Below, in pieces: positions 21,260 through 31,537 of a stretch of 31,537 nt of DNA. A program made the translations under genes and the position numbers. Source of the stretch: Ettlia oleoabundans (lineage: Eukaryota > Chlorophyta > Chlorophyceae > Chlamydomonadales); contig JAAMXP010001722.1 of NCBI GenBank assembly GCA_019693395.1, positions 1 through 31,537 on the forward strand. The letters are read 5' to 3'. Each line of letters starts with the position of its first letter. Positions within the stretch are counted from its first letter, which is position 1. Under the pieces are notes generated by a model that was not told where the DNA came from, did no database searches, and worked only from the letters and a program-made list of their open reading frames with translations.

Positions 21260-21752
21260 TGGCATTCTTCGCATACAATGCAACATCAATATGCAACAGA
21301 GCCCTGAAGGCACACTAGCTGGCTGCATTGGCAGTTGGCTTTGTGGTGCTTGTATCCTTGGGCCAGTTGGGAGGACAAGGGCAATTTGGTGACGCAGCTA
21401 ATAGAGCACACGCAGCAGGACATCAAATGCGTGCGGTGCACTGAGCGGGTGCCTCCGCGTTGCATACTGCTGGTGATGCATGGCCTCAACGTGCTCTCTG
21501 TGCCAAGTATAGCGCTTGACATTCAAGTACGTTCCCCTGTATGCATCGGTCCTGCAACAGCGTGGTGTGTTGTAATGCCCGCGACTGCTGCGCACGCTGT
21601 GATGATGTGACCACTGGCATGGCTGTATAGGAAATTCCGTTTCAACGGGTACACACCGGGCATCTTCCCTATGCACACTCGCATCTTGTATAGAGGCGAG
21701 GATGCTACTCCTTGCAACTCACGGAAGCGCTTGATCAATTCCGAGTCCCAAC
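21260..21752. other. Intergenic region between SET and SHPRH-like genes
   Basis: These 493 bases hold the SET gene's 3' flank and the SHPRH-like gene's promoter and leader. TGTAA at 21571-21575 is the best 3'-end signal. I found no TATA box and no convincing coding exon; short open frames on both strands resemble nothing I recognise. Confidence 0.6.
21571..21575 (+). terminator. TGTAA polyadenylation signal, probably for the SET-domain gene
   Basis: The pentamer is 312 bases downstream of the SET stop codon, a usual 3' UTR length for green algae. It is about 180 bases before the next start codon. Confidence 0.5.
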
Positions 21753-22253
21753 ATGGCCGCGGCTGCTCGCCAGCAGCTAGCGGGCATGCTGGCCATCAGT
21801 CAAGCTCGCGCATCGGAGTTGCTTCGGGAGGCTGGCGGAGATGTGGACACTGCTGTCTCCCTGCACTTTGCCAACCCGGCTGGGAATCGTGCTGCACCGC
21901 AATCCCCAAGGTTTGCAGGCGCCGGAAGGCACTGCGCGTGATCGGCAGGCAGACACCTTCTGCGGCCGCCGCTGCCGCCCGCAGTGTTGCAAGTGCCGCC
22001 ACCATGTGCATATAGCACTCCCGCCTGATGCCTCCTCTGACCGCTCCTGGTGCAGATCGGAGCTGCGCTCGCTGCTGAATAACAACATCACCCTGCATCA
22101 GGCGCAGCATTTGCTGAGGCGAGCTGGCAGCGTGGCGGCGGCAGCTGATTTGTACTTTGAAGACGCGTCAGCCACTGGCCCGGCTGGGCCCCCAGCAGGC
22201 CGTCGCACTGGTGGCACTATCACCATCAGCGACACTGGCGACGAACAGAGCAG
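21753..22253 (+). other. Two UBA-like segments at the N terminus of the SHPRH-like protein (exons 1-2)
   Basis: Residues about 9-41 (SELLREAGGDVDTAVSLHF) show the typical UBA-like pattern of three short helices ending in a GGD-x-x-x-A-V-x-x-x-F motif. Residues about 54-92 (QAQHLLRRAGSVAAAADLYF) repeat that pattern. Such domains usually bind ubiquitin. The resemblance is by eye only. Confidence 0.55.
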
Positions 22254-25200
22254 GTGAACCACAGGGTCTCGAAGCTTGCTTTGGCTGCTGCCAACATGCA
22301 GCGGCCCAGGGGCTGCACTGCCTCAACAACCCTTGCTGTGGAGCCTACCTGCATTTCACCCTGCCTGTACTCTAGCTGACAACGTTGAAATTTAATTTGA
22401 TGACTCATTGCAGCGGGGAGGAGACAGAGGAACAGGATGAAGGGGAGCAGGATGACAGGCAAATGCCGGGTCGCGTCATAATGAGCGTTGCTGCCAGCCG
22501 TTTAGGTCGGCAGGGCGTAACATTGCCCCCCCGCCCCCGGCTGCTTGCTGGGGCAGGGCGCAGTGCCAGGGCAGGTGTAAGCGCCGGGCCCTTGTCGGCT
22601 GCAGGTGTAGCAGGAGGTTCGGGAGGCGGCAGCCACGGCCTGGTGCGAAGCCCGCAGCACGGCCGACAGCCGCCTGCCCGGGCCAACCCCAATGGTGGCG
22701 GCAGCGGCGGCGGCGCAGCTGGCATAGGGCATCTGTTGGCGCAGTTACTAAACGTGCACGCATTTGCTGTTGATGACAGCTCGGATGATGGTAGTGACTA
22801 CACGATGGAAGGGGGCAGCTTGGATGAGGATGGCGAGTTTTCAGATGAGGAGCCGGGTGCGTGGGTGGGGTGGGTGGGTGTGTGCGGTTGTTGGCAGTAT
22901 AGGAGCGGGGTGGGGGGTAAAGGTGGATGTTGTGCACAAGAGTACAGTCTGCACAGGCAGTCACTGTGCAGCCCAAGTTGTGCTGTGAGCGGCACAGTGG
23001 CTAACAAGTGGCTGAGCCTCTCTAATGCTCAGTGGCACACGGCTAGTTGTGGATAGGGATTCTGGTGTGGTATGGTTGGTGTACACCCACAATCTTGATT
23101 TGAAGGGCTTGCTGCCATTGTTTTGCCGCAGCTGCAGTTGCATGCAGCAGCGTGCGTTACCTGTGTGCTGGCGCCACCTTGGCTGCCTGCCTGCCTGCCA
23201 CAGTCTCCTTTGCCTCTTACTTGCATCGCGGCTCAGATCTATTACTCATGCAGATTCTCCTCGCTTGGGCCCCAGAATCACCACTCCCATGCCGGACCTC
23301 AACACAGCGGCAGCGGCGTGGGCCCAGGCTCAAGCACTGCAGCAGCTGCAGCAGCAAGGCAGGGTCAGCAACGCAGCCCCGGCTGGCGCCAGCTCCAGCA
23401 GCGCTGCAATGCCGCCCGCTCTAGCCGTGCCGGCACAGCGGCCGGTGGCACCGGGGCTGCTGCCGCTGCCGCACTTGCGCCGGGAGGGCCGGCTGTTCAT
23501 GGAGAGCCAGGACGATGTGCCCAGCTTCGTGAAGTCACCGCGCGCCCTGCGCTTTCCTGTTGTCCTTGGCAGTGTGGAGCTGCCGCTGGCCAACCTTAAC
23601 GAGGCCAAACTCCAGGCTGTAAAGGTGGGCGGCAGCTGCCGGTGGTGCCGCTGATTGTGGTGATGCTGCCTCGATAGCGCCGACAGTTGTGATGGCTGCT
23701 GCTACTACTTCGCGCCTGCTAGTCCTCTGGCGGTGCTGGTCGCGCTGGCACTGCGCTGCTGCAGCTTTGGCCAGTGCTTGTGCCAAAGCACCGACTGCGG
23801 AGTGTCATTCTTATTTGTGCTGCAGCCAACATTGTTGCCGCGGCGTGCCACCCGCTGATAACCTGGTACTGCAGAGGCAGCGCAAGGTCAGGTGCTGGAG
23901 TGAGCTGGAGTGGGGGGGGAAGAGCAAGCTGTTCCACAACTACCTATGCCGCGTTGCGTATGCCTCCGCATTGGGATGGAACCCTAGTAAGAGCCTTCTG
24001 CACTTGCTGTTGGCTGCACGTTACTGGCGGCTGGTTGTGCCAGCACCAAGGGGGGGAAAAGGGGCCCGTGCTATCGCCCCCTGGTGGCAGGCCTGGTGCT
24101 GTATTACATTTCAACATGGACATTGCCGGTTTGGGGGGTGAGCGCAGCAAGACTGATGGGGTGTTCTACCCCTTGTTTTGTTTAGACCCCGGCCTCTGCC
24201 CCCACATGCTGGCTGCAGGGCGCCTAATGCCTCTGTCGGATCTTGTGGGTGTGATGCAACCTTATCTGATGGAGAGGGATGCACGCCTGGCTCTTTACGG
24301 GCAGGCGGAGCGTGATGAGGAGTTTGTGGCTCTTGTGAATGAGGAACGCTCCTGGGTATCAGGTAGGCGGGGCAAGAGGGACAGTCGGTATCTGAAGGTG
24401 ATGCACGCGTGCTTGGCCCCAATTGAGGTCTGCAGACACTTAAGATGCAACCATCCAGCCTTCCCTGTTTGGGTGCCTCCCTGCCCTGAGCACTTCGGCT
24501 ACTCTGGGGGGGGGGGTCGCACACCCACTGTCACAGCATTAAGATTTAGAGCTTGCTTATCTATGGCTTTCCTCTTGTGCCCACAGAGCTGCTGCATTCT
24601 CTGTGGGTGCTGGAGACGGAGGGCATGGTGGAGATAAGGTGCCGCCTGGTGGCTGGCCAGCCACCCACCCAGGATGAAATCCAGCAGCAGCAGCAACAAC
24701 AACAGCAGCAGGAGCAGCAGCAGCAACAGGAGTGCTCGCCAGAGCCTGATCGAGAGCAGGCAACAGAGGCTGCAACCGCTGGTGTAGGTTCTGGTGGTAG
24801 CGGGCGAGAGCGCAGTGCCATTGGGAGTGGAGCCTCCGGGCAGCAGCCCCAGCCACCCACCGCTGCAGCAGCACCCAGCCGCAGCCGAGGCCCCAGGCGC
24901 GGCGTCAAAGGAGCCGCCAAGCCGCAGCCACCCGCCACTAGTGCTGCAACTGCCGCGACTTCAGGACCCGGCCCCAGCAACCGCGGCGCCAGCCAGGCGC
25001 CGCCTGCGGGGGCGCTGCCGCGCAGTTTGAGGTTGGAGGTGCTGCTGACCAGCGTGGTGCAGGATCAGCTGTGGTGGGACAGGGAGGACGGGGACCTGGT
25101 TGAGCGGATTGACGACAAGAAGATCAGGGGCATGCCTGTGAGTGGCTGGCTGCGCAAGTTGGGAGCTTCCTGTGCTGCATCCAGTAGCCCGCATCCTATC

Positions 25201-28200
25201 TCTGCTTGCGTTCCCTGCACCGTCATGATGGCATGGGGTGGTTGTTTTGCTTCTTTGCAACTGCTGGCTCAGCAGCTATATGCCACCCCATGAGCTGATT
25301 GATGGATTTGCTGCTGTTGCCAGTCGCAGTGAAGCTATGCTGTGCCCTCCCATGCTGCAGAAGGGTCGGTGGACCAAGCATGGCACAGCGCTGGGCAAAG
25401 TGGTGGCGGTGCTGCTGCGGTACGGGAGTGGGCTGGGTCTGGGCCCTGACGCCGACGGGCTGCTCAACCTGGGTGACGTGGCGCCGCAGGAATGGGGCGA
25501 TGTGGCGGCAGCCCAAAACCGCCGGCGCCTGTTTGACACAGAGCAGCTGTTGGACTCCGGTGTGTGGGTGGGTGGGTGCTTGCCGGGCTCGTTACTTATT
25601 GAACGTTTTGGCGGGAGTTTGATGGTGCCCCCTGCTGGGCAGGTCAAACAGTGAATTTCTCACTGCTCCACGGCAGTCGCCTGTGGTCAACCGTGCCCAC
25701 CTCTGCTGCTCATGCACTGCGTCTCATTCCTCTGTTGCTGCTGCTTCCTGTCGGTTCCCGTTGGCAGTGGCCCTTAAGCGCAGCGCTGCGCCCAGCATCA
25801 GGGCGCCGCGGGGCCTGTCGGTACGCCCCAAGCAGTACCAGCTCACGGGGCTGCAATGGATGCTGGATCGAGAAACCAAGGTGTGTGTGGTGGGTTGTTA
25901 TGGTTGGCAGGGCGTGTTGGATTCTACCATGCCGCGTTCTGCCCTGCTGCTGTGCTGTGCTGTAGAGCTTTGGGTGGCAGCAGCAAGAGAATGTGGACAA
26001 CCGGCCGCCTTTTACGCCCCACACTGGCTGCTGTTGTCCCCGACTGCAGGGAGATGCGCTTGGGCGCGGTCAGCTGCATCTGCACCCTGCCTGGCTGCAG
26101 CTGCACACACAGGACGGCCAGCTGCTTTACCTCCACCGTCTGCGACCACATGTCCTGTCACCCAACTTCTACCCCGCAAAAGTCGGCGGCACATGCGGAG
26201 GCTTTTGCGCTGATGCCATGGGCCTAGTGAGTTTGCTGCACGAGAATTGTTGTGGTTGTGGTTGTGGTTTTCCTGCTGCCTCTGTTTCTAGCACTGCCAC
26301 CACCACAGCTGCTTTTATTACTGGCGCACCATGGTACAGTAATGCCAACAGCTGGCTCTGTAATAAGTGCAGTCACTTCTAAATCCCCCTTCCCCTGTCC
26401 GCGTTGTTTACAGGGCAAGACCCTGCAGACGCTCATGCTTGTGCTCAGCAACCCCGCACCAATAGGCTGGGCAGTAAGCAGGCTGGAGGGGTGCAGGGTG
26501 TCTGTAGATTCCGAGCCTGTGCCAATCAAGTGTGAGTGGTGGGTGAGATACTCTGGGTGAGATATTCTGGTTCCACCTGAGTAAAAGGGCAGTGGGTGCT
26601 GTTGACACGCGTCACGCAGGCTGGTACGCAGGCTGGTACGCAATCCACCAGATGTTTGTCCCTTTTGTGACCGGCTGTCCCATATGTGGTCGGCGCTTCA
26701 TTTGTATGTATCATCCCTTACAGCAGCTTTCTATGGGTTTGTGTGGAGGTCCACCTTGCCTTGCCCCTGTGCCCCATCATGCTGTTGCTGTCGACATTGG
26801 TGACAACTGTTGCTGCTCGCTGCTGCAGGTTCCCTTGTCGTGGTGCCAGCCAGTATCCTGTCGCAGGTGGGCACGAGGCAGGTTCATCGTGGTCAATGGC
26901 ACGCTGCCCCAGATCTGGGTACAGTTCCCACTGCTTGCACGGGAACTCTTTATATACAATGCACTTCAATCAACCGGGCTATGTTGCTTTTCTAAAATAT
27001 GTCTTGCCTGCCTCCTGCGTGCCTGTCTGTACAGTGGGAGGAGGAGATTCAGCGGCATGTGCATCCGGGGCAGCTCAAATGGTGCCGCTACCTGCCACCC
27101 GGCATCGCGGCGGCGCCAGAAGCTGTTGCTGCCGCATATGAGCAAGCAGCAGAGGGCGGGACGACGCGGCGCAGCAAGCGGGTGGCCATGGCGGGCAACA
27201 CGGTGAGCTGATGCGTCGGGCGGGCAGGCTTAGGTAGCAAGCGCACAGTCGCCTTGAGCGCTTGCAAGATACATGATGGCTCGTGCCCGTGTTGCCGCGC
27301 GTGGCTGCTGCCATTGTATCTGGGTGGGTGTTTCCCCACTTAAATCGCCTGCAACGAACATGCGTTTGCGTACAGGTTAACCTGACAAACTCTCCTGCTG
27401 TGCGGCCCATCATGTGCCGTGCCCCCGACGGCTCCCTCCTGCCCATGCACGAGGCCGACATCTGCCTCATGTCCTACGAGCAGCTCAGGGACCAGCTGCA
27501 CGCCAACAGCACAGGCAACCAAGCATCGCTGCTCAACCAATTTGGTTTCTGGCGGTGAGCATGTGGTACCAACAACCGCTGGGCTTTGCTGGGCGTGGAT
27601 GTGATGGACCAACGTGCGACTGCTTTGAGGATCGGGCAGTCATGTTTCAATCCCAGGGCGTGTGTTACCAAGTTGTATTTCCTCGTGCCCGCCCACTCAA
27701 CCCTAAGCACCTACAAGCAACCTGCCTCGCAGTGCCACTGCGTCAATTCCATGCTCATGCCCCCCCACCCCCCTCTCCATCGCCCGCAGCGTGGTGCTTG
27801 ACGAGGCCCAGCTGGTGGCCAACAGCAGCAGCGTGGCGGCAGTGATGGCCAGCAGCCTGTGGCGCAGGCACGCATGGGTGGTCACTGGCACACCCATCGC
27901 CTCGCGCCTGGATGAAATCAAGGGTGGGCCGGCTGCTGCTGAATGTAAACAGTGGCGGCGCCATTTGGGCTTCGCTCCTGCGCGCTTTTAACACTGCAGC
28001 TGCAAACACCTGCTCTTCATGCATAGCTGCCCTCTTTTGTCCCCTCTGACCTCCATCATGAGGATTTAGTCCAACGCTTTCCCCTGATGTGAGTCTGCTC
28101 CCTTTTTTCGTCTCTGACTGACCCATCTCCGTGCCCCCATGTGTGTGCAGGCCTGCTGGAGTTCCTGGCCTTTGAGCCCTTCTTCCACTCCACAGTCTGG

Positions 28201-31200
28201 CGGGGCCTGCTGCAAAACCTGTATGAGAGCCAGTCAGTGGGAGGCCTGCTGAGCCTGCGCTGCCTGCTGCGTGGCGTCATGCTGCGTCGTTCCAAGGCGG
28301 ATGTGGGTGAGTGTGAGACCCAGCACACACTACCGTGTGTCAAACGCCCACCTTGCCACTCCTTGCCCGCCGACTTTAGGTTGCTCAGCCCCGCGTTGTT
28401 GCGTTCGCCTGGCTGGTGTCTCCGCTTTCTTATGCTCCGCGCTCTAGCCAGCCCTGCCTTTGCTGTAAGCTGCGCATCCTCCCTGCCGCCTCCCAATATT
28501 CCCCCACCCTGATTTTAGTGCTTGTGCCACACTCTGTCTCACTTGCAGCTCAAGAGCTGGAGCTGCCGCCGCACACGCGTGAGGACAAGTGGGTGCCGCT
28601 GTCCAGCGTTGAACGCCTGTGCTACGAGCAGAGCAAGCGCTCCTTCCTGGACGCCGCATGCCAGCTCACCCAGCACCAGGCAGCGGCGGCGTATGGGGTG
28701 AGTGCCAGGCTGCCAGTGTGGGGTCGGCGGTCGCACTGGGGGTGGTGGGGGCATGATGGGTGGATGGTAGGTTTGATGGGGCAGCAGCGTGGAGTTGTGC
28801 CGGTGGAATCTCTCTGCCAAGTGACCAGCTCCTTGACAGCTCCATTCTGTCGGTTGGTTCGTTATCTGTTGCAGCTGCCCACCACTTTGACCCTCCTCCT
28901 CCCACACTTGCAGGCCAGTCGTGCCCGCAGCAAAGGCGTGGCACGTGCCTCGGCGGCGCTCACTGCCCTGCGCCAGAGCTGCTGCCACCCACAGGTGCGC
29001 TATCTTTTGCCACTTGCTCACTTCCTCCTTGCCACTAGTTGTTGTCCAATGCACAAGCTGTACCCCATGGCCCCCCCCCCCCAGCCCCAGCCCCACCCCC
29101 CACCCCACCCATGCACCACACCCGCTGCACGCAGATTGTGCGCCGTACTGATGAGACTCTGGGCAAGGAGCGGCGCAGCATGAGGGACATCATGGCGTCG
29201 CTGGTCACCAAGGCATACGGGGAGTGGGACCAGGCGCTGCGCAGGTATAAGACTGGCCCAGCCTGATCAGCCCTTCAGCTCATGGCAGGACTTTTGAACC
29301 GGCTCATTGCATGGTGGTGGCGAGGCTTGCACCAATCAACCCGCTGGGCAATGTTGCTGCGCAGGTTGCTGGATGCGCGGCTCATTGCAGAGGCGGTTGC
29401 GGCGGGGGTGGGCGGCCATCCAGGTGGGCGTGCAAGCCAGCAACCAAGTGTGCGGAGTAATTTCGGTGTATGAGGCTCCTTGCACACATTTAAGACTTAA
29501 CTTGGCATTAAGGGGTCGGCGGGCGGGTTGATGGTAGGCAGGTGGGGCCCTGGTATTTATGGCAGGTTGGTCGTGCTACATCTGCCTGGCTGTTGCCACA
29601 TATTCGACTGGGTGCATCCAGGCAAGCAGTGCACGACTGTCCCACATCGTCCCAAGAAGTCGTTGCCTGCCGCCCCCTCCACCTCATGCTGGTGCGCATG
29701 CTGCAGAGGAGCGGCTGGGGCCGGTGCTGCAGGTGATCAGGGCCAATGCGGTGGCGGCAGGCAGCCCTGACATCCGGCATGCCGCCAGCCACACCGCAAG
29801 ATGTATGGGGAGGTGGTGGCAGAGACGCAGGAGGGAACAGAAATGGATGGAGGACAGGGCCAGGCAGATGGGGTAGCAGCTGCAGCAGCTGGCCAGCCTG
29901 GCACCTCTTCAGCTGCATCAAGAGACGCTGGCTTAAGAGCTGCAGCTGCTGGTGCAGGTGGGCCGGGGGCTGGATGCCCTGCAGGTCCCCTGCAGGCAGC
30001 TGTAGGTGATGGTGGCCAGGCGCCGGCCTGCACAGCTGCTGCTGACAAGGGCAAGGCTGCCGTGACTGCACAGCAGCAGAAGCAGCAGCAGCAGCAGCAG
30101 CAGCAGCAGGCGTCAGGGCGGAAGCGGCCTCGGGATGAACCCCAGGAGCCATCACCGCAGCAGCAGCACCAGCATCAACAACAACAGCAGCAGGAGAGGC
30201 AGCAGAGTCCAGCAGTGGATGTGGGTGCTGGGGGCACGGATGGTGATCGCCAGGTGGCGCAGCGCATGCAGGCTGAGGAGGAGGAGGCGCAGCGGGCCCA
30301 GCAGGCACAGCAGGATGAGGCAGCACAAGAGGCAAAGCAGCAGCAGTCGCAGGTGGGATGTGCCCTTATCCTGCTGTAAAGGCTGACTTGAATTCTTAGA
30401 GACGTTGCACACATTTCAGTGCTAAGCCCCTGGCCCTGCAGCCATCCAGCGTGAGTTATCCACCTGTCTGTCTTATACTGAGCCTTTGCATCCCCCACAA
30501 TGGCTGCCCCCACCTGAATCACGACTGGTCGCCATTGGACCCTCATATTGTCCAAGCCCACCAGTATGCCTTGACTCCAACCCCCCTGGTTTGGCTGACG
30601 CAGGAGGAGAAGGAGGCGGGCGCACGGTACCGGTACTGGAAGAAGCTGGAGCTGGATGCACTGGAGCTGTGGGGCCACATGCTCAGGCAGCACGCCAGCG
30701 GCGGCCGCAGGCCCAAGGGCAAGGCAAAACAGACGGCGCCGGCCAAGGCCGGGACGCCGCCACCAGCCAAGCGGTCGCGGCGGGGAGAGCCGGCGGGTGG
30801 TGGTGCGGCGGCAGCTGCAGCAGCAGCGGCAGCGGGATCGCCGGAGGCAGCAGGTGGTTCATCTGCAGCAGTGGCTGCTGGAGAATCTGGGAAGGCGGTG
30901 CTTCACCTGCAGGTGGGGTCACAGCAATGCGAACCCACAGTCTTTGCAGCTTCTGTTGTGCAAGACCTGACCTACTCCATAAGCGGCAGTGTGGCACGTG
31001 ACCGCTGTCAGCGGCCGTTTCCACACATCGAATTCGTGTTCACATTCGCCCGCCTTGGTCCTGTTACACGCGTCTGTGCGTGTCTGACACCCAGCATTGC
31101 GGCTGGTCAACCAGCCTGGTGCCCCCACACCCACCATCCCACTCCCCCCCCCCCCCTTTGCGTGCAGCTGGATGAAAACCAGGCGGCGCTTGAGGGGCTG

Positions 31201-31537
31201 AGGCAGGAGCTGGGCCTGAGGGAGGAGGGCCTGGCAGACGGCAGGCTGGTCAGTCAAACTGCCTGCTCAACTGGCTGCGCATGGGTTGTATTTTTCCTAC
31301 AATGCGCGCCCGCATCGCAATGAGCACACATGACAGCTGCGCCACCAACCCTTTTGCTCCAGCCCTACGCCTGTTGCCCGCTTGTTGCCCTGGCAGATGC
31401 GGCGCAGTCGTCGGCGTGCGGGTATTGATGCCGACGACACCGAGGCTGAGGTGTACATCGACATCGAGGGTGGGTGCCTGCTTGGCTGGCTGCGGGGTGA
31501 ATGGGTGGGTGTGCAGGTGGGGGTGGGTTGGTGGATT
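21753..31537 (+). CDS. SHPRH: SHPRH-like SNF2-family ATPase / predicted E3 ubiquitin ligase, 3' end outside window (25 exons seen)
   Basis: Exons: 21753-21910, 22056-22253, 22414-22856, 23254-23624, 23875-23986, 24186-24362, 24587-25137, 25361-25559, 25768-25880, 26050-26226, 26414-26531, 26829-26866, 27035-27202, 27376-27554, 27790-27923, 28151-28306, 28549-28697, 28914-28994, 29135-29244, 29365-29423, 29707-29732, 29789-30352, 30604-30912, 31168-31248, 31397-31469. Phase holds throughout, about 1581 residues. RPKQYQLTGLQWMLDRE starts the SNF2 part; motif I is DAMGLGKT (829-836); Ia SLVVVPASIL; motif II DEAQ (1005-1008); III VVTGTPI; then GLLEFLAFEPF and LRQSCCHPQ. DEAQ and the region after LRQ point to SHPRH rather than RAD5/HLTF. 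Family role: PCNA polyubiquitination and replication-fork repair in the nucleus. The RING and C-terminal helicase half should lie to the right. Exon 5 and the 21-22 join are least certain. Confidence 0.85.
22857..23253 (+). other. Longest intron of the SHPRH-like gene (intron 3)
   Basis: This 397-base intron joins phase-1 exon 3 to exon 4 (G plus AT gives Asp). It contains G/T-rich sequence after the donor and no frame-consistent conserved exon that I can see. Confidence 0.6.
24682..24729 (+). repeat. CAG/CAA repeat encoding poly-Gln in exon 7 of the SHPRH-like gene
   Basis: Ten Gln codons, one Glu codon and five Gln codons (CAG with CAA interruptions) sit in a low-complexity linker before the conserved VLLTSVVQDQLWWDRE segment. 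Confidence 0.9.
29071..29110 (+). repeat. C-rich tract before the acceptor of SHPRH-gene intron 18
   Basis: An 11-base C run followed by repeated AGCCCC/ACCCC units ends about 25 bases before the acceptor at 29134. Together with similar runs at 21063 and 31143, it suggests C-rich polypyrimidine tracts. Confidence 0.7.
30071..30109 (+). repeat. CAG repeat encoding poly-Gln in exon 22 of the SHPRH-like gene
   Basis: Three Gln, one Lys and nine consecutive pure CAG Gln codons occur in a 188-residue Ala/Gly/Gln-rich exon. Further Gln/His-rich sequence follows around 30160-30200. Confidence 0.9.

Noticed and set aside
26640..26720. CPICGRRF-like string as a zinc finger exon in the SHPRH-like gene
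   Set aside because: Only a few Cys/His residues, no matching splice phase and no second half of a RING or PHD cluster; probably a chance match in an intron.

Overview
The window is eukaryotic nuclear DNA, most likely from a green alga (Chlorophyta). It is GC-rich. Genes are broken into many short exons by introns of roughly 60-400 bases with standard splice borders. TGTAA, the usual chlorophyte polyadenylation signal, follows two of the genes, and the best-matching protein families are plant-type (a full-size PDR/ABCG transporter, a SUVR3-type SET protein, a plant-like SHPRH). Species cannot be told from sequence alone. No rRNA, tRNA, CRISPR array or transposon was seen.

Layout: (1) 43-2394, minus strand, a 2-oxoglutarate/Fe(II) dioxygenase in 8 exons. 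(2) 2679-6820, plus strand, a 1035-residue coiled-coil protein with a C-terminal membrane anchor, probably a CASP/golgin-84-type golgin. It is divergent from gene 1, with about 285 bases between the start codons. (3) 7157-20049, plus strand, a full-size pleiotropic-drug-resistance (ABCG) transporter that I could assemble as 53 exons and 1609 codons with continuous phase. (4) 20180-21259, plus strand, a small SUVR3-like histone lysine methyltransferase whose promoter lies in the 3' flank of gene 3. (5) 21753 to beyond the right edge, plus strand, an SHPRH-like SNF2-family ATPase / predicted E3 ubiquitin ligase, of which 25 exons are visible.

The genes do not form an obvious pathway. Two (4 and 5) are chromatin or genome-maintenance proteins lying side by side, which is probably incidental. 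I rebuilt gene models by joining frame-consistent exons at GT-AG (and some GC-AG) borders and checking that each join keeps phase and matches the family's conserved motifs.

I see no convincing undescribed multi-gene system. The most interesting points are at gene-structure level: a cluster of GC-AG introns and a 23-base microexon in the transporter; an internal exon duplication in the golgin; introns that are multiples of three and free of stops in both the SET gene and the transporter; overlapping transcription units at the gene 3/gene 4 junction; and two UBA-like segments at the N terminus of the SHPRH-like protein, which also lacks a visible PHD finger.
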